Origin: Eutreptiella sp. 'Long Island Sound 2002'
Taxonomy: Eukaryota; Euglenozoa; Euglenophyceae; Eutreptiales; Eutreptiaceae
Reading direction: 5' to 3'
DNA length: 64,000 nt
Assembly: GCA_964036045.1 (NCBI GenBank)
Contig: OZ038378.1
Span: 164,772,549-164,836,548, forward strand
Shown one piece after another: positions 43,141-52,592 of the stretch. A program made the position numbers and the translations under genes. Every line of letters begins with the position of its first letter. Position 1 is the stretch's first letter. The notes under the pieces were generated by a model that searched no databases, was not told the origin of the DNA, and saw only the letters and a program-made list of their open reading frames with translations.

Positions 43141-45604
43141 GTGTTTACCACCACCCGAGGGCAGGCACACACCAGGGGGATCCACTCTCCCCGGCGCTGT
43201 TCTCCCTGGTGGCATCCTTCGTGATTTTCCCACTACAAGACCTGGGTCCAGCACTGACTGTCATGATGTATGCAGACGACCTCATCATTTTCTTTGATGG
43301 AAGAGCCAACCCACAGCCGTTGAAAAGGGTATGGGAAGTGGTTTCACGTTTTGGACAATTTTCGGGGTTGAAGGTCAACCTGAACAAAACGGCAGCGATA
43401 GTTCGCAACTGTGGGGGAATGGAGTGGGCGAGGTGCTTTCGGGACATTGGAGTGGACGTCAAAAACTTCGTCAGGTATCTGGGTGTACGCTTGGGGAATA
43501 TTCGGCACCAACAAGACGACCAAGGATGGGGGCTGACGATAGAGCAGGCCTTCGCACCAGCACTGCAAGAGGCCTTCCGTCGCGCCAGGGTGGTATCCAC
43601 GCTGCAACTGTCCATGAACGAACGTGCATTCATGCTGACATCATGGATTCTGCCGGTCGTGGCATGGGTATCCAAGGCATATTACGCCCCAGTCTCGGTG
43701 ATCAGACAACTGAAGTTGGTGTATCACGTGACTATGGGTACCAACAGCCGGGGAATCACCCTACCAATCCTCTCACGACCAAGAACGCAAGGGGGACTGG
43801 CACTACCAGAACCAGAACTGTTTCTTATGCACCAGGCAGCGGCTCCGTTCGTCAGCCTGCTGGGAGAGCCTCACAAATTCCCTGACAAGGCAGTGGAGAC
43901 CTTCTATGCATGGGCAACAGCCATAGGGTTCACACCATCCAAGGACAACCTCCCATATATTCAATGGGCATGGTCCGAACGGCAGATCTCACATTTCTGG
44001 GATGGTCGACGAAGGCACACTCCAACATTCAGCGAGTGGCCCCGCAGGTGGCCCCCCCAGCAAACCGGGACCGCCTGCCGTTGTGGCACTCTGTGTATTT
44101 CCGAAATGAGTTCCGCTGCTCCTACTACAACACGAAATTGATCCGGCAGGGGGTGCTGACGTGGGGTCAATTCCAAACCTTGGAGGACGCAAGATTGTTC
44201 AATGCACTGCCTCGGACATGGAAAGGGGTCTACAATCATGGCGGACGACTCCTCAACAAAGTCCCGTCACAAGGGGGGTTTGATACCCCCGCAGTCCATA
44301 CCCAAAACTGGACAAGGGCATGGCTGCTCCAGTTCTACGCCTCTCAGCCAGGGGTCTGTGACCCGCAAACACCGGAGGTATGGGAACAGTTGGCACAGGC
44401 ACAGCTACCACCGAGGGTTCAAGACTTTGCGCGAAAGGCGCTGTGGCACAAACTGACCGTACATGCAAGAGTCTACAAGAGGTCAGGCACTGACAAGTGC
44501 CCGGTGTGCTCACAAAAGGAGACGGTTAAACACGCGATGGTCGAGTGCCCCATGTTCAAAGCGGCGGCGGCGGTAATACAGCATTACTATGGCCTGGTGG
44601 CAACTGATAACGGGACATCCACAGTTCGTGATATGATGGAGTCCGACGACCAAGAATGGTCGCTGAAAAGGGACCAAGGCTGGGCGATGTGGTCAGCAAG
44701 AAGTGCCCACTGGCGGTACCGATGCGAAGTCAAGGCAGGAGCGTCTCCGGTGTTCACGTCATACCTTACAACATGGCTAAGGGAGCTATGTGAGTGGGTG
44801 GGATTTTACACAGGGGAGCGCAGGGAACAATGGAAAGGCTTTCAAAAATCACTGGAACAACTTCGAGACACCGGAGTGCAGCCGCGACAAGGGGAAGTGC
44901 AAGTACATGGGGGATTGAGTGCATGGTGGCAAACACACACGGAGTGCTTCACTCAAGAGAGATCAGCCGACAATCATAGTTGGCAACGGGCAACGGAACC
45001 ACGTCCGAAGCGCCCGAGGCAGGCAGGCCCGGGAGTGCTACAAGGAGTGCAAGATCTGATTGCAGAACTGGTGGAGAAGGGCTACAGGATAGTGTACACT
45101 GATGGATCGTCGAAGCGACTAAGCCACAAGGACATGCGCAGGGCCGGGGGATTTGGTGTGTTCGCGGCAGAAGACGACCAAGGACCAGAGGTGCGCTTCT
45201 GTGGCTACGTACCAACACACCACAGGCAAACAAACAACGGAGCAGAGCTTTGGGCAGCCGTGGAAGCCTTACAGGGATTCTGGGTGCCAAAACTGGCAAT
45301 CCTCACCGACTCGCAATATCTGCAGCTGGGAGCGACTGGCAGGGCCCAACACTGGAAGTCAAAGGGATGGACAACCACATCTGGAAAATTGCAAGTCCAC
45401 GTCCCAGTCTGGGAATTGCTCCTCCAGGAAATGGCAACGCCGGGAAGAGAAGTCAGGTGGGAACATGTCCCAGCACATGTCAACGTGCAGGGAAATGAGA
45501 TGGCGAATGGATTGGCCATGGAAGGCATGTGTGGTCACTGTGTGGCCCACTGTGGTCACAGCATGTTGCACCAAAATCATCATCAGGGTCAGAGTCCACG
45601 GTAG
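43140..45604 (+). pseudogene. LINE RT C-terminal half, zinc knuckle and RNase H
   Basis: The frame opens V-P-G-V-Y-H-H-P-R-A-G-T-H-Q-G-D-P-L, then the catalytic Y-A-D-D in V-M-M-Y-A-D-D-L-I-I-F. Between about 43990 and 44010 coding shifts frame (from S-E-R-Q-I-S-H-F-W to S-N-I-Q-R-V-A-P). A knuckle C-P-V-C-x7-H-A-M-V-E-C-P follows at about 44497-44550. RNase H is seen in I-V-Y-T-D-G-S-S, N-N-G-A-E-L-W-A-A, I-L-T-D-S-Q-Y and G-N-E-M-A-N-G-L-A. The last acidic residue, normally Asp, is Asn. It stops at TAG 45602-45604. A Ser-rich, basic-ended frame (45529-45918) may be the shifted C-terminal tail. Confidence 0.8.
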
Positions 45605-46006
45605 GTTTGAGGGGAGGGTCGGGATCAGAGTCCGAGGGCACAAGGGCACTCTGGTCATCCTTGGGTATGGTACCCATGGGCAGTGATGAATTGACAGGGG
45701 AAGCATCCGGGGAGCCATCGCCACGTGAGATGGGACCGTACTCCTCAAGCAGCACAGAAAGTGAGGAAATGAGGACAGGACACACACACCAGGGAGTGCT
45801 GTCAAGTGCACTGTCAGCAGCAGACACACTGTCCTTCAGCACTCATGTGAGTGACACCAGGCGACAGCGCAAGAAGCGAAGGCTCAGGAAACGCAGGAAC
45901 CCAGGACAGGGTCGATAATGACAGAGCCAGTAGCCCTTGCACAATGGTGCAGACATCTCACAGGCACCAAGCACAACAATGCATGTCTGAAAAATCTGTG
46001 TTCTGA

Positions 46007-46083
46007 CGCAGAGTTTGCATCACATGAACTGCGTTTTGTCGCAGTAGAGTTTGCATCACATGAGCTGCGTTCTGTCGCAGTGA
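46007..46083. repeat. 35-bp tandem duplication
   Basis: AGAGTTTGCATCACATGA.CTGCGTT.TGTCGCAGT is present twice in tandem (46007-46083) with few changes. Confidence 0.75.
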
Positions 46084-46154
46084 GCAGCAACACGCAAAGG
46101 AGAACTCCAAGCAGCTGAACGCCGCGTCCTGTCGCGGACAGGCACCCAGGTGTT

Positions 46155-46796
46155 ATGCCGTCCGGGAGGACACAGCAGGAGAAGGGATCTCACCAGCAGC
46201 GGTATGGCCCATACACACACATCCAGCCAACCCCAAAGAAGGTCAAGCCTCAGCAAGAACGCCAGCGTTTCAAGGTGCAAGCACTGAGTCAGCTGGACGC
46301 CATTGCGAACGAAGGACTGCAAGCAGTTGAAGCAGAGCTGACCACAATGGCCTGGGCCCGCAACCAGCAGATCTGGCTCCGACTGGACCAACCACATGAC
46401 ACCAGGATGCACTGTGAGATCGTGGACAACCATGGGGAACCACTGCTGATGAGCAATTAGGAGCTCTACTCGGTGATGGTCCAGATCAACTGGACCCTGA
46501 AGACCCAGGCTCTGGCGAACATGCAGGTCCAGTGGCGACCCAAAAGCGCAGGCAAGTGGCACCCGTTCCAGTGGGAGGCGATCCTCCACTGTCCGACGGC
46601 AGAAGGGCACAGAGCGGTGCCCTCCTCGGTAAGCAGAACTGGAGATTGCATGCATGCGTGGCTGGCAGGCCGGGCGGACCTCTTGCGATTGTTCCAAAGA
46701 ACGCTCTTCAGACAGGCGGACCCGGTACCCGGGGACGCTGTGCGGTTCCTCTACACGCTGCTGAACACACCCCCATGCGAAAGAAGATACGCATGA
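46155..46796 (+). CDS. Unknown ORF downstream of the LINE, one internal TAG
   Basis: A 213-codon frame from ATG 46155 to TGA 46794-46796, broken only by TAG 46458-46460. The N terminus is hydrophilic and Gln/Lys-rich (T-P-K-K-V-K-P-Q-Q-E-R-Q-R-F-K-V). The middle is Trp-rich (M-A-W-A-R-N-Q-Q-I-W-L-R-L, V-M-V-Q-I-N-W-T-L). The end reads G-D-A-V-R-F-L-Y-T-L-L-N-T-P. Unrecognised. It may be an extra ORF of the LINE or a separate element gene. Confidence 0.4.
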
Positions 46797-47489
46797 CAGG
46801 GGGATACACAAAGGAGAAGAAGAGTGGAGCGCATGGTGCCATGGTGCAGATACCCCATCGTCGTGGCAGTGGATACACCACACCTCTTCTGTCCCGTGGA
46901 GGATGGTTCGAACCCCGGGGGGGATAGAGATGCACCGAACAACCCGAACCCCCTTTTTGGGCGCGAGAGAGAGGGAGAGAGAAACAGAGAGAGAGAGAGG
47001 GTAGAGCACAGTGGGAAAGGAACAGAGAGGTGCAACAGGAGAGAAAGAGCAGGGGAGAGCAAGAGAGATTGGGAGGGAGAGAGTAGGAGAGAGACCCACA
47101 GAGCAAGAGACCGGGGCTAACCGGCGCAAAGGGAGGTGGTGGGTTCGAGCTGACCAGGGTGGGTTCGAGCCGACCAGGGTAAAAGGGACGCCACGGCGGC
47201 ACGGAACAGTCAAGAAATGAAAAAGCAGGGCGCCGTAGCGCCCCTGAGCCACAGGCTTGACACGTTGTCACGTGTTGAACAGCCGAAACATGATTGGGGC
47301 TGCGAGAGTGCGGCCCATTCTTAGCTCAGCCGTGCCTGAGCTTTGGTTTTGCTCGTCGGGTGGTGTGTGTGTGCGCATGCGTGTGTGCAGTGAGCCTCTG
47401 TACTTGTAGAGCATTTTTGCTTGTTGCCAGCAGACCATAGGTGGTCACACGTAGAGCCTGCTCCGTGACACTTTGGAACGACCCGGTCT
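46797..47489. other. GA-rich simple repeat and leader of DIRS-like element 2
   Basis: A (GA)n-rich stretch lies at about 46962-47110. A 21-bp tandem pair, GTGGGTTCGAGC.GACCAGG, is at about 47135-47178. CTAACCGGCGC...GGTGGTGGGTTCGAGCTGACC near 47117 resembles 53391-53428 beyond the other side of element 2. B-box-like GGTTCGAACCCCG occurs at about 46906, but no full tRNA is seen. Confidence 0.4.
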
Positions 47490-48545
47490 GTGAATATGTC
47501 AGTTGACGATTTTGCCGTCTTCGCGAAGGGAACAATTTGTTCCCAGTTCATTGATAGCGTTCCCATGCTGGAGATAGCCAGGGCTGCCTCGCAGGTGGAG
47601 ATGAAGCTGTCGGTGCTGCTGGAACGCAGGTCAGAGTGGGAGGCTAGTTTCGTCGCCAAGTACGGAATCGAGTTGGGGGAGGTGGGGCTGGTGAAGATGA
47701 TCGCCTCGTATTGCGTCATGGCCCAGTGCGACCTGGATGTGGCGTCGCTGGGCTTTGTCAAGGTGGAGGTACCACCCCAACAGCCGCAGACGGTGTCGCC
47801 AGAGCTTCTGGAGCTCAAGCAGTTGGTTCAGGGACAGGCCCTTGTGATGGAGGGCCTGCGCAAGCAGTTGGAGGCGGTCAGTGCCAAGGCCGAGGCGGAG
47901 TCCAAGAGGAAAATGGCGAAGGTCCCGCCGCTGTGTAAAGCGGAAATCGTGAAGGTGAGGGAGTTGGATTCTAAGCCCCAGTGGGTCTTCGCCAGCCTTC
48001 TCGCGCTGTCCACCTTGTTGTGGCGCAGGGAGGTGCCCCAACACGAATACGTCTCCAAGTACAAGGACAAGGAAAAGTTCACGGACGCCATCCTGGACGA
48101 GCTGGCGCCGGTGGTGGACGCGGACTCCGCGGACACGGAAGTGTGGCAGCTGGAGTCCATGGATGATGACGAACTTACGCGCCTTCGGAGTTTTGTCCAG
48201 GCGGTCTGGACGTTCACGGTGACTAGCCTGTCGGCATACAGGGGCAAGAAGGGCTTGGACCCCGGACCGGTCGGTGAGGGGTCGGACGCGGCCGAGGATG
48301 CGTCCGATGTGCCTGTGCTGTCCGCTGGTTGTACGGGAGCGGCGGAGGAGGAGGTGGTGGGGCGGCGGCTGCAAGCCATGAAGGGTAAGTTCCGCGTTGA
48401 GGGGGGCCGCCGCCTGTACACCGCCAAGCCGGGTGCCGAGCCGATGGACGTCACCAATGCCCCGGTGACGGCGTGTCGGGCATGCAAGAACGCTGGGAGG
48501 GGAGTGAAACGGCATTGGTTTCACGAGTGCCCCGGCTTTGACTGA
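47490..48545 (+). CDS. gag-like protein of DIRS-like element 2
   Basis: 351 residues. The start is taken as the first Met of the frame (M-N-M-S-V-D-D-F-A); a second Met two codons on is equally possible. An early helical region is followed by a coiled coil at about residues 100-150 (L-K-Q-L-V-Q-G-Q-A, L-R-K-Q-L-E-A-V-S-A-K-A-E-A). A helical central domain contains F-A-S-L-L-A-L-S-T-L-L-W. The C terminus has C-R-A-C-x9-H-W-F-H-E-C-P, a zinc-knuckle-like cluster. Structural and nucleic-acid-binding roles are inferred from position and the cluster. It ends at TGA 48543-48545 in frame with the recombinase. Confidence 0.7.
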   Translation: MNMSVDDFAVFAKGTICSQFIDSVPMLEIARAASQVEMKLSVLLERRSEWEASFVAKYGIELGEVGLVKMIASYCVMAQCDLDVASLGFVKVEVPPQQPQTVSPELLELKQLVQGQALVMEGLRKQLEAVSAKAEAESKRKMAKVPPLCKAEIVKVRELDSKPQWVFASLLALSTLLWRREVPQHEYVSKYKDKEKFTDAILDELAPVVDADSADTEVWQLESMDDDELTRLRSFVQAVWTFTVTSLSAYRGKKGLDPGPVGEGSDAAEDASDVPVLSAGCTGAAEEEVVGRRLQAMKGKFRVEGGRRLYTAKPGAEPMDVTNAPVTACRACKNAGRGVKRHWFHECPGFD

Positions 48546-50030
48546 TGGGGAAGCTGCCCCATCCGGCCCATCCCTCCCGAGCCCCGGGGGGCCTTGGTGG
48601 TTCTCGGACCGTCGGACTTCCGGGATGGCGAGGACGTGGTCTGGCGCCTGGTGTGGGCAGCGTGGAGACGGATATGGAAGGAGGATGAGATCACCTCCGT
48701 GGACGCCCTGCAGGCATCCTCCTGGGCAAAAAGCACCATGGGTACGTATTGTACCCACTTCCGCAAGATGGCCCTCTGGGTGGGCTACACGCCCACATCC
48801 GAGCTTGAACAAGCGGCGTGCCGCTACATTTTCCAGTTATGGGGACTGGGGTACTCGGGAAGCTCCCTCAAGGTCGCAGTGTCGGCGTTCCGGGCGCTGG
48901 AGGACATGGGATGGCTGCCCGCGTTCGTCAGTCGCCGGGTCTGGCGCTGTGCCAAGTGGGCGCCCACGGAGCCGGCCCTACGGCCCTACGCAGGTTTGGA
49001 CGACCTCCGCAACTTCGCGCTGGCTTGCACGGAGCGACCGCAGTGGACCGTCTATGGGATGGCAGTCCTGGCATTCACCTGCCTTCTGCGGGTGGGTGAG
49101 GCCGCGCCCCTCCGTCGGGGGGGATCCCGGTGTCGGGGATTGGCGTTCCGCACGGTCAAGGTGGCGCCGCGCATCGTGCGCAGGCGACTCGGTAAGTATG
49201 CCCAAGAGTGGCTGGGCTGGCTCGATGCCACGGGGGCCACGTCTGCTGTCGTCGGAGCGCAATTCTGTCCGCAGGGACCAGCTTTCATGCAGTCGGTCAT
49301 GGCTGCCGCGTTGGGGGGCAGCGACAACCCCCACGCCAGGTGGCACGCATGGAGGCGAGGGGGCTCCGCGGCCCTGCGATGGTTGGGGCTGCCCATCAAG
49401 TGGCTGGCTTGGTGGGGGCGGTGGCTTTCGGAGACGGTGGCAGTCCACTACGCCGACGCGCCCGACGACTTCGTCGTCACGACCGAGGCTGTCCTCCCCT
49501 GGCCCCCTGACAACCATGCAGGAGAGTTCGTTTGGCGCGCCGTGTCCCTCCGGGACGTTTCCCCGAAGGAGCTCCTGGAGCTCTGTGCCCCTGATGCCGA
49601 TGAGCCCCCACAATGGGGAGGTGACGGGGATGGGTCGGCAGGAGGTCGGGGTGGATCGTGCCCTGGGGAGTCCGCGAGTCCTGCCGCTGCGAGAGCTGCT
49701 GGGAGGGAGGACCGGGCTGGCGCACGTGACCCGGGGGCCCCTCCGGCCCTTACGGCTGTTGAGGGGTCCTCAGGACGCGGGCGCCGGCCGCGGGGAGACG
49801 GGGGGGGGGAAGTCATTGATGTGGATGCAGACCCCCCACCTGCCTCCGCAGCAGGCTCCTCCATCAGGCGGCTGCGCATCGCGGCCCGCAGGACGGGTGA
49901 GGTCGCGTCCGTCTTGGGCAAGCGGAAGGCCGCGGGCCCGGCCAGGATTGTGGGTGCGGCTGCCCGAACGGCAATTTCCCGTCGCGTCGGAGCTGGGTCA
50001 GTGGGTGCGGGAGCGCCTTCGGACCGGTGA
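48546..50030 (+). CDS. Tyrosine recombinase of DIRS-like element 2
   Basis: It directly follows the gag stop in the same frame. No ATG precedes the N-terminal SAM-like domain (A-S-S-W-A-K-S-T-M-G-T-Y-C); the first ATG falls inside that domain. Catalytic residues are all present: Arg in C-L-L-R-V-G-E-A, His and Arg in H-A-W-R-R-G-G-S-A, a W-W-G-R-W turn, and the nucleophile Tyr in V-A-V-H-Y-A-D. A Pro/Ala/Arg/Asp-rich linker (E-V-I-D-V-D-A-D-P-P-P) follows. The frame ends at TGA 50028-50030. RT coding is in the next frame (+1), so a shift is needed between about 49950 and 50030. Confidence 0.8.
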   Translation, partial: WGSCPIRPIPPEPRGALVVLGPSDFRDGEDVVWRLVWAAWRRIWKEDEITSVDALQASSWAKSTMGTYCTHFRKMALWVGYTPTSELEQAACRYIFQLWGLGYSGSSLKVAVSAFRALEDMGWLPAFVSRRVWRCAKWAPTEPALRPYAGLDDLRNFALACTERPQWTVYGMAVLAFTCLLRVGEAAPLRRGGSRCRGLAFRTVKVAPRIVRRRLGKYAQEWLGWLDATGATSAVVGAQFCPQGPAFMQSVMAAALGGSDNPHARWHAWRRGGSAALRWLGLPIKWLAWWGRWLSETVAVHYADAPDDFVVTTEAVLPWPPDNHAGEFVWRAVSLRDVSPKELLELCAPDADEPPQWGGDGDGSAGGRGGSCPGESASPAAARAAGREDRAGARDPGAPPALTAVEGSSGRGRRPRGDGGGEVIDVDADPPPASAAGSSIRRLRIAARRTGEVASVLGKRKAAGPARIVGAAARTAISRRVGAGSVGAGAPSDR

Positions 50031-52019
50031 GTGGGACGCCTGGTTGTGCTCCCTGCGGGCTTGTCTGCCCCGCGCACCGCCTGGTTTACTGGAGCGTCGC
50101 CTGTTGCAGTTTCTGGAGTGGGGCAGTGAAGCTGCCCGTGATCTCCGACAGCCGGAGTTTCTGCGAGTCTTGGCTGTGGCTTTGTCCTCATTTAGCCCTG
50201 AGGTTTGGGAGTCGCTCTTGCATGATTCGACGTCGCCCAAATTGCTTATGCAGCGTATCAGGGAGGAGGTATTGGCGCGGGGTTTGGGGCCGGTGGGGCG
50301 TGTGGATATCCCCCGCGAGGTCTGGGATAGTTGTGTGCCGGACGGCTTCGCAGAATTGGTAGGCAGGCAGTTTTCTGGGATAATTCCCCCGTCGGATGAG
50401 GCGGTGGTCATGATGAGGGCATTGCGGGACCAGGGTTTGCTTTTCCCCCTGCCGCCGGGGTCACCTGGGCCCAATGGGGGTGTTTTTGCGATACCCAAGA
50501 CGGAGGAGAAGTGCAGTTTGATTGTCAATCTGGTGCCCCTTAATGAGGAGATGCGGTCTCGGCCGGAGAAGTTCTCCCTCCCCTCTGTGGAGGTGTTGGC
50601 CCTTTTGGCGCAGGTGGCACAGCAAGGGTCCTCCTTTTTCCTCCCCTCTTTTTATGCCCGAGCGCGTTGCATGAGGCCGGTGTGGGATATTCTGTCCCTG
50701 CCGGGGGGGGGGGGGGGGAAGAGCTGTGCATGTGCCACATCGACCTGAGTAATTGCTTTTGGTCACTTCAGCTGCCGCGCGAGTTCTGGGGGGCCTTTCG
50801 CGTCTCGGATGGAGAGGGGGGGGTGTTGGCTTACCGGTGCTTGCCCTTTGGGTGGAAGTACAGCCCCCTCCTGTGCCAGCGAGTGTTAGAGGGTCTGGTG
50901 GCCGGCGCGGGGCTGTTGGGGGTGCTGGTTTTAATTTACTTGGATGATGTCCTGGTTGTGGGGCGCGGCCGCGCGCGTGTGCGAGAGCAGACGGCAAGGG
51001 CGGCGGAGGCGTTGCGCCGTGCAGGTGCTGTAGTCAGCCCAAAGAGTACGTTAGAGCCTGTGCAGCGGCTGGTGTGGCTGGGGAAGGATATTGATTTGCA
51101 GGGGGGGGAGGTGCGGACTGCTGGCAACGCGTGGGAAGCTCTGTTTGCGCATTGGTTGAGGTTGTCTGTGGGACCCTGTAGGGTAAAACGGCTGCAGCAG
51201 TTCTTGGGGCGGGCACAGTGGATATGTCGCCCGGGTTCTGGGCACAGTCCACACCTGTCTGGTGTGTGGGCTCATGTGCTCTGGGCGCCCCCCCGGCTGC
51301 CGTTTACCCCAGTGCGTTTGCTTAAGTCTATGTGCGTGGCGTGCGTGCTTGCCAGGAGGCAATGGTCAGTGGTGTCCCTCCCCAGGGTGGTGAAGCGATC
51401 GCCGTTGGTTGTTTACGTCGACGCGGCGCTGGACGCGGGTGAATACCGGCTGGGCCTGTTTTCGATGGATGTGGGTTCTCGATCGGTTGTGCCCGCGGAG
51501 CAACCGCCCAACCAGCAGTGTGCGGAGGCTGCCGCGCTGCTCTGGGGCTTGAAGCTCATCCTCAATGTAGGCGTTCGGGAGGCCCATTTGTTTGGGGATA
51601 ATGCGGCGGCGCTAGTGCAGTTCCTTCGGTGTAAAGCCAAGGTGGGGCGTAAATTCCAGCAGTCCATTCTGAAGCGTTTCCGCTACCTGTGGGCGTCGTG
51701 CCCAGGCTTCACGGTATATATGCACTGGGTGCGTGGTTCACATAATCCCGCTGATCCTGTCAGTAGGTTGAGTGACAACTTCAATGGAGATCTGGGTTTG
51801 GCGCGCGAGGTGGCGGCGCGCAGGGTTGGGGATCTCTGGGCCTTTCCCGATAGGCGCACGGTTTTTTTGTGGACCCTGGGGGTGCCTATGGGGCCCTTTG
51901 TTCTGCCGCATTCGTGGAGAGCGGGCCTGTGGTCCCCGGGGGGTGGTGAAGGGGGGGCGGAGTTCCACGAGGTTTTTTTGCAGTACCGCTTGGAGGAGTC
52001 GGTGGGTGCAATGACTTGA
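49950..52019 (+). CDS. Reverse transcriptase-RNase H of DIRS-like element 2 (frame change at a G run)
   Basis: The RT N-terminal region reads W-V-R-E-R-L-R-T-G-E-W-D-A-W-L and G-G-V-F-A-I-P-K-T-E-E-K-C-S-L-I-V. At the G run 50701-50718 coding passes to another frame, continuing C-H-I-D-L-S-N-C-F-W (motif A), L-P-F-G-W-K-Y-S-P-L-L-C-Q (B) and L-I-Y-L-D-D-V-L-V (C, complete). About 11 residues around the join look garbled. RNase H follows with V-V-Y-V-D-A-A, C-A-E-A-A-A-L, L-F-G-D-N-A-A and H-N-P-A-D-P-V-S-R, so D-E-D-D is complete. Stop TGA is at 52017-52019. If the G run is mis-sized by the assembly, this is a functional enzyme. Confidence 0.8.
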
Positions 52020-52076
52020 TGTCGTGTAGTGCCGGCGCCTGCTTGTAGCACTCGTTTTCTCTTGGTGCATGTGATC

Positions 52077-52592
52077 ATGACCCGGCGCCGCCGTAACCGC
52101 CGTGCGCGTAGCGGCGGGCGGAGGCGGGGCAAGAGCCGCTCGCGCAAGCGTTCGGAGGAGGCCGTTCAGCGGCGCGCGGCGCGGCGCCGCGCCGCGCTGC
52201 GGGAGAAGTTGGGAGCCTTGGTGGGCCGCAGGGCCTGTCACCGGGTGCTCCTCCGGAATGGGGTGCGGCTGTACGTCGCGTATGGCGTGCCAGAAGATCC
52301 CGGGGAGAGGGACGACTTCCTGGGTGCCGCAGCCATGGACATCGCCAAGCGGGTTCGGGGGCAGGCGACGCGGCGCACCACCGCGGTTGGGGACCCCGGG
52401 GTGAAGCCGGGGGGCAGACACACTTGCGGGGGGATGTGGGATGTGGTGACGGGGTCGAGGGGAGGTCAGAGGGTGGTGGTGTCGCTGACGGACTGGAACG
52501 GGGGTCGTCGTACCCCCGTCCCGTATCTATGGGTGCAGGGGTCTTATCCCTTGGTGGTGAGAATAGCTGGCCACTTCAGGCCGTTGGTGTAG
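52077..52592 (+). CDS. ORF4, small basic protein of DIRS-like element 2
   Basis: 171 codons from ATG (M-T-R-R-R-R-N) to TAG. The N-terminal 45 residues are about half Arg, and a 24-bp perfect GC palindrome in the DNA (52174-52197) falls inside this region. The C-terminal 110 residues align with element 1 ORF4 along the whole length: V-L-L-R-N-G-V-R-L, R-R-T-T, V-K-P-G-G-R-H-T-C, V-V-V-S-L-T-D-W-N, V-P-Y-L-W-V-Q-G-S-Y. Despite divergence of the two elements the frame is retained in both, which suggests selection. Unknown family. Confidence 0.75.
   Translation: MTRRRRNRRARSGGRRRGKSRSRKRSEEAVQRRAARRRAALREKLGALVGRRACHRVLLRNGVRLYVAYGVPEDPGERDDFLGAAAMDIAKRVRGQATRRTTAVGDPGVKPGGRHTCGGMWDVVTGSRGGQRVVVSLTDWNGGRRTPVPYLWVQGSYPLVVRIAGHFRPLV

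Larger units (their letters stand above)
39484..45918 (+). mobile_element. LINE (APE-type non-LTR retrotransposon) with internal inversion
   Basis: Order: ORF1 (39484-40965), APE endonuclease (40962-about 41890), an inverted block carrying the N-terminal half of RT (about 41890-43140, minus strand), then the C-terminal half of RT, zinc knuckle and RNase H on the plus strand to 45604. The 5' end is unclear because ORF1 begins without an ATG. No poly(A) tail or target duplication was recognised. The copy is dead. Confidence 0.85.
47490..52592 (+). mobile_element. DIRS-like tyrosine-recombinase retrotransposon, element 2 (nearly intact)
   Basis: Coding region with gag (47490-48545), tyrosine recombinase, RT, RNase H and ORF4, in the same order as element 1 but without nonsense codons inside domains. 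Outer limits are not certain; non-coding sequence continues to about 53,130. No long direct repeat like that of element 1 was recognised, although weak similarity links about 47117 with 53391. Confidence 0.85.

Noticed and set aside
33639-46796. Alternative genetic code with TAG or TGA read as sense
   Set aside because: Isolated in-frame stops occur in the mobile elements, but the BTB-Kelch, WWE and ORF4 genes use TGA and TAG as normal terminators, and element 2 lacks the TAGs. Readthrough at one position (gag-YR) remains possible.
46890-46930. tRNA gene at a GGTTCGAACCCCG B box
   Set aside because: No matching D arm, acceptor stem or terminator could be found.
47631-48812. 393-codon minus-strand frame
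   Set aside because: Complement of gag and the start of the recombinase in element 2; no independent motif.
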